Shown here one piece after another: positions 61,873 to 64,000 of a DNA stretch of 64,000 bases. Location of the stretch: positions 53,671,743-53,735,742 of the forward strand of contig NW_019211456.1 in NCBI RefSeq assembly GCF_002443255.2. The letters are read 5' to 3'. Position 1 is the stretch's first letter. Each line of letters begins with the position of its first letter. A model generated the notes under the pieces. The model searched no databases. It saw nothing but the letters and a program-made list of their open reading frames with translations, and was not told where the DNA came from. Source of the DNA: Varroa destructor (lineage: Eukaryota; Arthropoda; Arachnida; Mesostigmata; Varroidae). Position numbers and translations under genes: made by a program.

Positions 61873-62645
61873 CTACAAAGCACTGACAACTGCAATATGG
61901 GCAGTAAAGCGCTTACAAGTTTGTTTCAAATGTTTCGTTTACAATTCTGTAAACGTCTTCTTGATAGCGCAAATACGGGAGTTGACGTTGTATCGAACAT
62001 TGTTGGACTTTCGCTCAATAATACTCTATACGTAATAATCCAACGAGTTCAAATCTAAACTGTTCGGCGACCATATGTGCTCATTCCCGAGCATGCTTGT
62101 ATTCTCAAGTACCCAACTATGCACAAAATTGCTAGTAAAAGCCGGGCACTATATTCCTTTACACACTTCAACTATTGACGGTTGCACCACATTCTGTAGA
62201 ACGTGCACTTCAATTTCCTTGCTGGTGCGTTCACCTTCCTAAAAAATGTATGGCGGCATAATGACGAAAATTTGGTTTTAATAGGTTTAACCATAGGCAG
62301 ATCCTCTGCGTCATGAGCAAGCCACCTATCATTTCTGCATCAAGGATAATAAAATTCTCTTCATGGAAAAACCAAATACGACCTGCTGCTTCTACCTTAA
62401 GAGAACTGAATAGCAAACAATATCGGTGTAATATCTTGGTTTCGGTGTCCTCGGGAAGTATTTTTTTTTATGGCATACGACGCGTATTCGAATTTTTTGT
62501 GAACAGTGACATCGTGCTATTCCTTAGATCAAAGTCAACTAACACAGTGATGGAAACTGAAAAATCGTTAAAAATGCACCTTCGGATGACGGCGATTAAC
62601 TTTGGAATCCGCATTGCTCTGTCGTGGATTTTCTGTTGTGCTGCG
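61873..62645 (-). mobile_element. mariner-family transposase relic
   Basis: Minus-strand reading recovers much of a Tc1/mariner transposase. In order: VHKKFEYASYAIKK (helix-turn-helix end, about 62480-62520); RIWFFHEENF (about 62350-62380), corresponding to the first catalytic motif F-x-S-D-E-K-N-F; MPPYIF; then VVQPSIVEVCKG. Next a deletion removes the Q-Q-D-G-A-P-A-H second catalytic motif. Then come SNFVHSWVLENTSM and WSPNSLDLNSLDYYV (about 62026-62070), the third motif W-P-P-N-S-P-D-L-N-P-L-D. Last is AIKKTFTEL followed by HLKQTCKRF, to a TAG at 61873-61875. The first Asp is changed and the second is deleted, so it is inactive. Terminal inverted repeats were not identified. The 128-codon plus frame at 62313-62699 is its antisense shadow. 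Confidence 0.85.
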
Positions 62646-62728
62646 CTGAAATATGCTCCTAGTTTTTCTCCAGCCGCATATTCATTTGCGATTCAGTAAA
62701 TGTTAATTTCGGATGATTCAAAAATTTT

Positions 62729-62905
62729 GGTGGGCGTTCGCCCAGTGCAAAGAGGTTAGCCGATATTTGTTCAACTTTTGAAAACAATACACTGTTGTTC
62801 GTCGTAACGAGTTTATTGCTTTGTTGCAAAAAGCACTGGCTTCCGTCAGGTAAACAAATGCCTATTAGGACAAACAGCCCGCCAAAGTTTGTCCTTTACT
62901 CAGGT
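62729..62905 (+). repeat. diverged direct repeat, unit 1
   Basis: Matches 63551-63745 in the same orientation. Shared blocks include GGGCGTTCG or GGGGGTTCG, ACACTGTTGTTCG or GCACTGTTGTTCG, a short block followed by CACTGGCTT or AACTGGCTT, and GCCCGCCAAAGT or GCCTGCCAAAGT. It abuts the upstream end of the mariner relic. Confidence 0.6.
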
Positions 62906-63550
62906 GCCATACCCTGTTATATCTAAATTGATAATTTTGTTTAAAATAGTAATAAAAACAGCTATTTCACTATTTTTTTTTCTAAATTTACTCCAGAATA
63001 TCATGCTTATTCAATGTAATCGAAACTCATCGCGATCACAGCCTCAATTTGGAATCTAAGCCCTTTACTGGCCATTTTCAAATAAGTTCTTTAATCCGCG
63101 AGTAACTTTTCAATGGTAGTCGTGTTTTAACCATGCAATATTGGTGGATGTAAAGTTCTTGAAATAGCGCCCAAATACACTGCATGCAAAAAAAACTTGT
63201 GAAATTAAATTTTGGGCTGATAGCATACCAGAAGTCCCAAAGGTACACGAGTTTCAAATAAGCGAACAATGTTTAAAAATGCGAAAAAAAAACTCAAAAA
63301 ACGAACCGTCGCTTATTTGAATGACTCAACTAACTGACAATATTCTCCTCTCTAAAGCGGCCGCTAAACAATCGAAACCTTAAGGCCATTAAAAATGTTT
63401 TTTAAGCTATTTTGATGAATTTTTCGAACTCTTCAAATCATATGGATCTTCTAATGTACCTTATGAACGCCTTTCATGTATTCGCCAGAAGAGGAATCAA
63501 GACCACAACAAAAGGTGATCGTCGTTTCCGTCAAAATAAGTTTTTGTCCT

Positions 63551-63745
63551 AATGGGGGTTCGTCCAACGCAACAATATTGGATAATGGATGACCTTCTAT
63601 CGAGTTCCGAAAACGACGCACTGTTGTTCGCCATTATGAATTCGTTGTTTTGTTCAGGAAAGAACTGGCTTTTGTCTGGTATCGGGAATAGCGAAGGAAC
63701 GCATGGCTCTTACGACAAAAAGCCTGCCAAAGTGTTTCGTGATTT
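63551..63745 (+). repeat. diverged direct repeat, unit 2
   Basis: Second copy of the repeat at 62729-62905, about 820 bases away. An 81-codon plus frame lies over it (63552-63797), but unit 1 does not keep that frame open, so coding is unlikely. Followed by a short (AT)n run at 63764-63778. Confidence 0.6.
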
Positions 63746-64000
63746 AAGCGCGCCACTCTGTACATATATATATATATACTTTGTCCATTTTAGTTAATAG
63801 GGTTATATAACTACATAGACAGTTATTGAATAAGTTCACGTTACTAAAAATGAATGTTAAAGAACACCTGCCCAAGTACCGAAATCCAAATTTCCGTGCC
63901 TATATTGGTTTAGCTGTCTATCATGTTATATGTTTCGAAATCTCGATACAATAACCGTCTGCCCGCAACAACTCAGCGACGTCTTCTGCACGAACCAAGC

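Noticed and set aside
62313..62699. 128-codon plus-strand open frame
   Set aside because: Antisense to the mariner transposase relic, which explains the openness.
1..64000. CRISPR arrays, bacterial operons, phage or plasmid features
   Set aside because: No regularly spaced repeats, no tightly packed coding sequence and clear intron-containing genes. The window is eukaryotic nuclear DNA.

Overview
The window looks like nuclear DNA of an arthropod. It is AT-rich (about one third G+C by eye) and gene-poor, with GT-AG introns, AATAAA poly(A) signals and strongly decayed transposons of metazoan families. The most informative gene encodes a corticotropin-releasing-factor-like diuretic hormone (DH44), a neuropeptide family of arthropods and related invertebrates. 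I cannot fix the species; a chelicerate such as a mite or tick is possible but not shown. All coordinates are on the given + strand.

Layout. (1) 11-2986, minus strand: a complete two-exon gene with a candidate TATA box, a signal-peptide exon (2501-2764), a 253-base intron, one long terminal exon (61-2247) and a poly(A) signal at 11-16. It encodes an 816-residue Ser/Thr-rich secreted protein with a polybasic site and a short cysteine motif at the C-terminus. (2) 2990-38500: no host gene recognised. This stretch holds five of the six copies of a tRNA-derived SINE (10.8, 11.5, 11.7, 12.8 and 34.0 kb), a dead Ty3/Gypsy element (14.9-16.4 kb), a dead CR1/Jockey-like LINE (19.6-20.9 kb) and a scrap of an RTE-like LINE (27.0-27.9 kb). 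(3) 39081-48901, minus strand: the DH44 gene. The coding part of exon 1 is 48636-48769 and exon 2 is 39081-39294. They are separated by an intron of about 9.3 kb that holds a second Gypsy relic and a LINE relic. The leader begins at a strong 3' splice site, so a noncoding exon lies further upstream. The terminal exon was not found; it should lie below 39081. (4) 48902-61870: mostly featureless, with one SINE, two hairpins, a 100-base assembly gap and some weak coding-like blocks. (5) 61873-62645, minus strand: a dead mariner transposase, next to a pair of diverged direct repeats.

Apart from the two host genes, the short open frames behave like chance. With about one stop per 14 codons at this base composition, several frames near 100 codons are expected in 64 kb over six frames. 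Most lack an ATG or lie antisense to a real feature. No CRISPR array, bacterial operon, rRNA or intact tRNA gene was seen.
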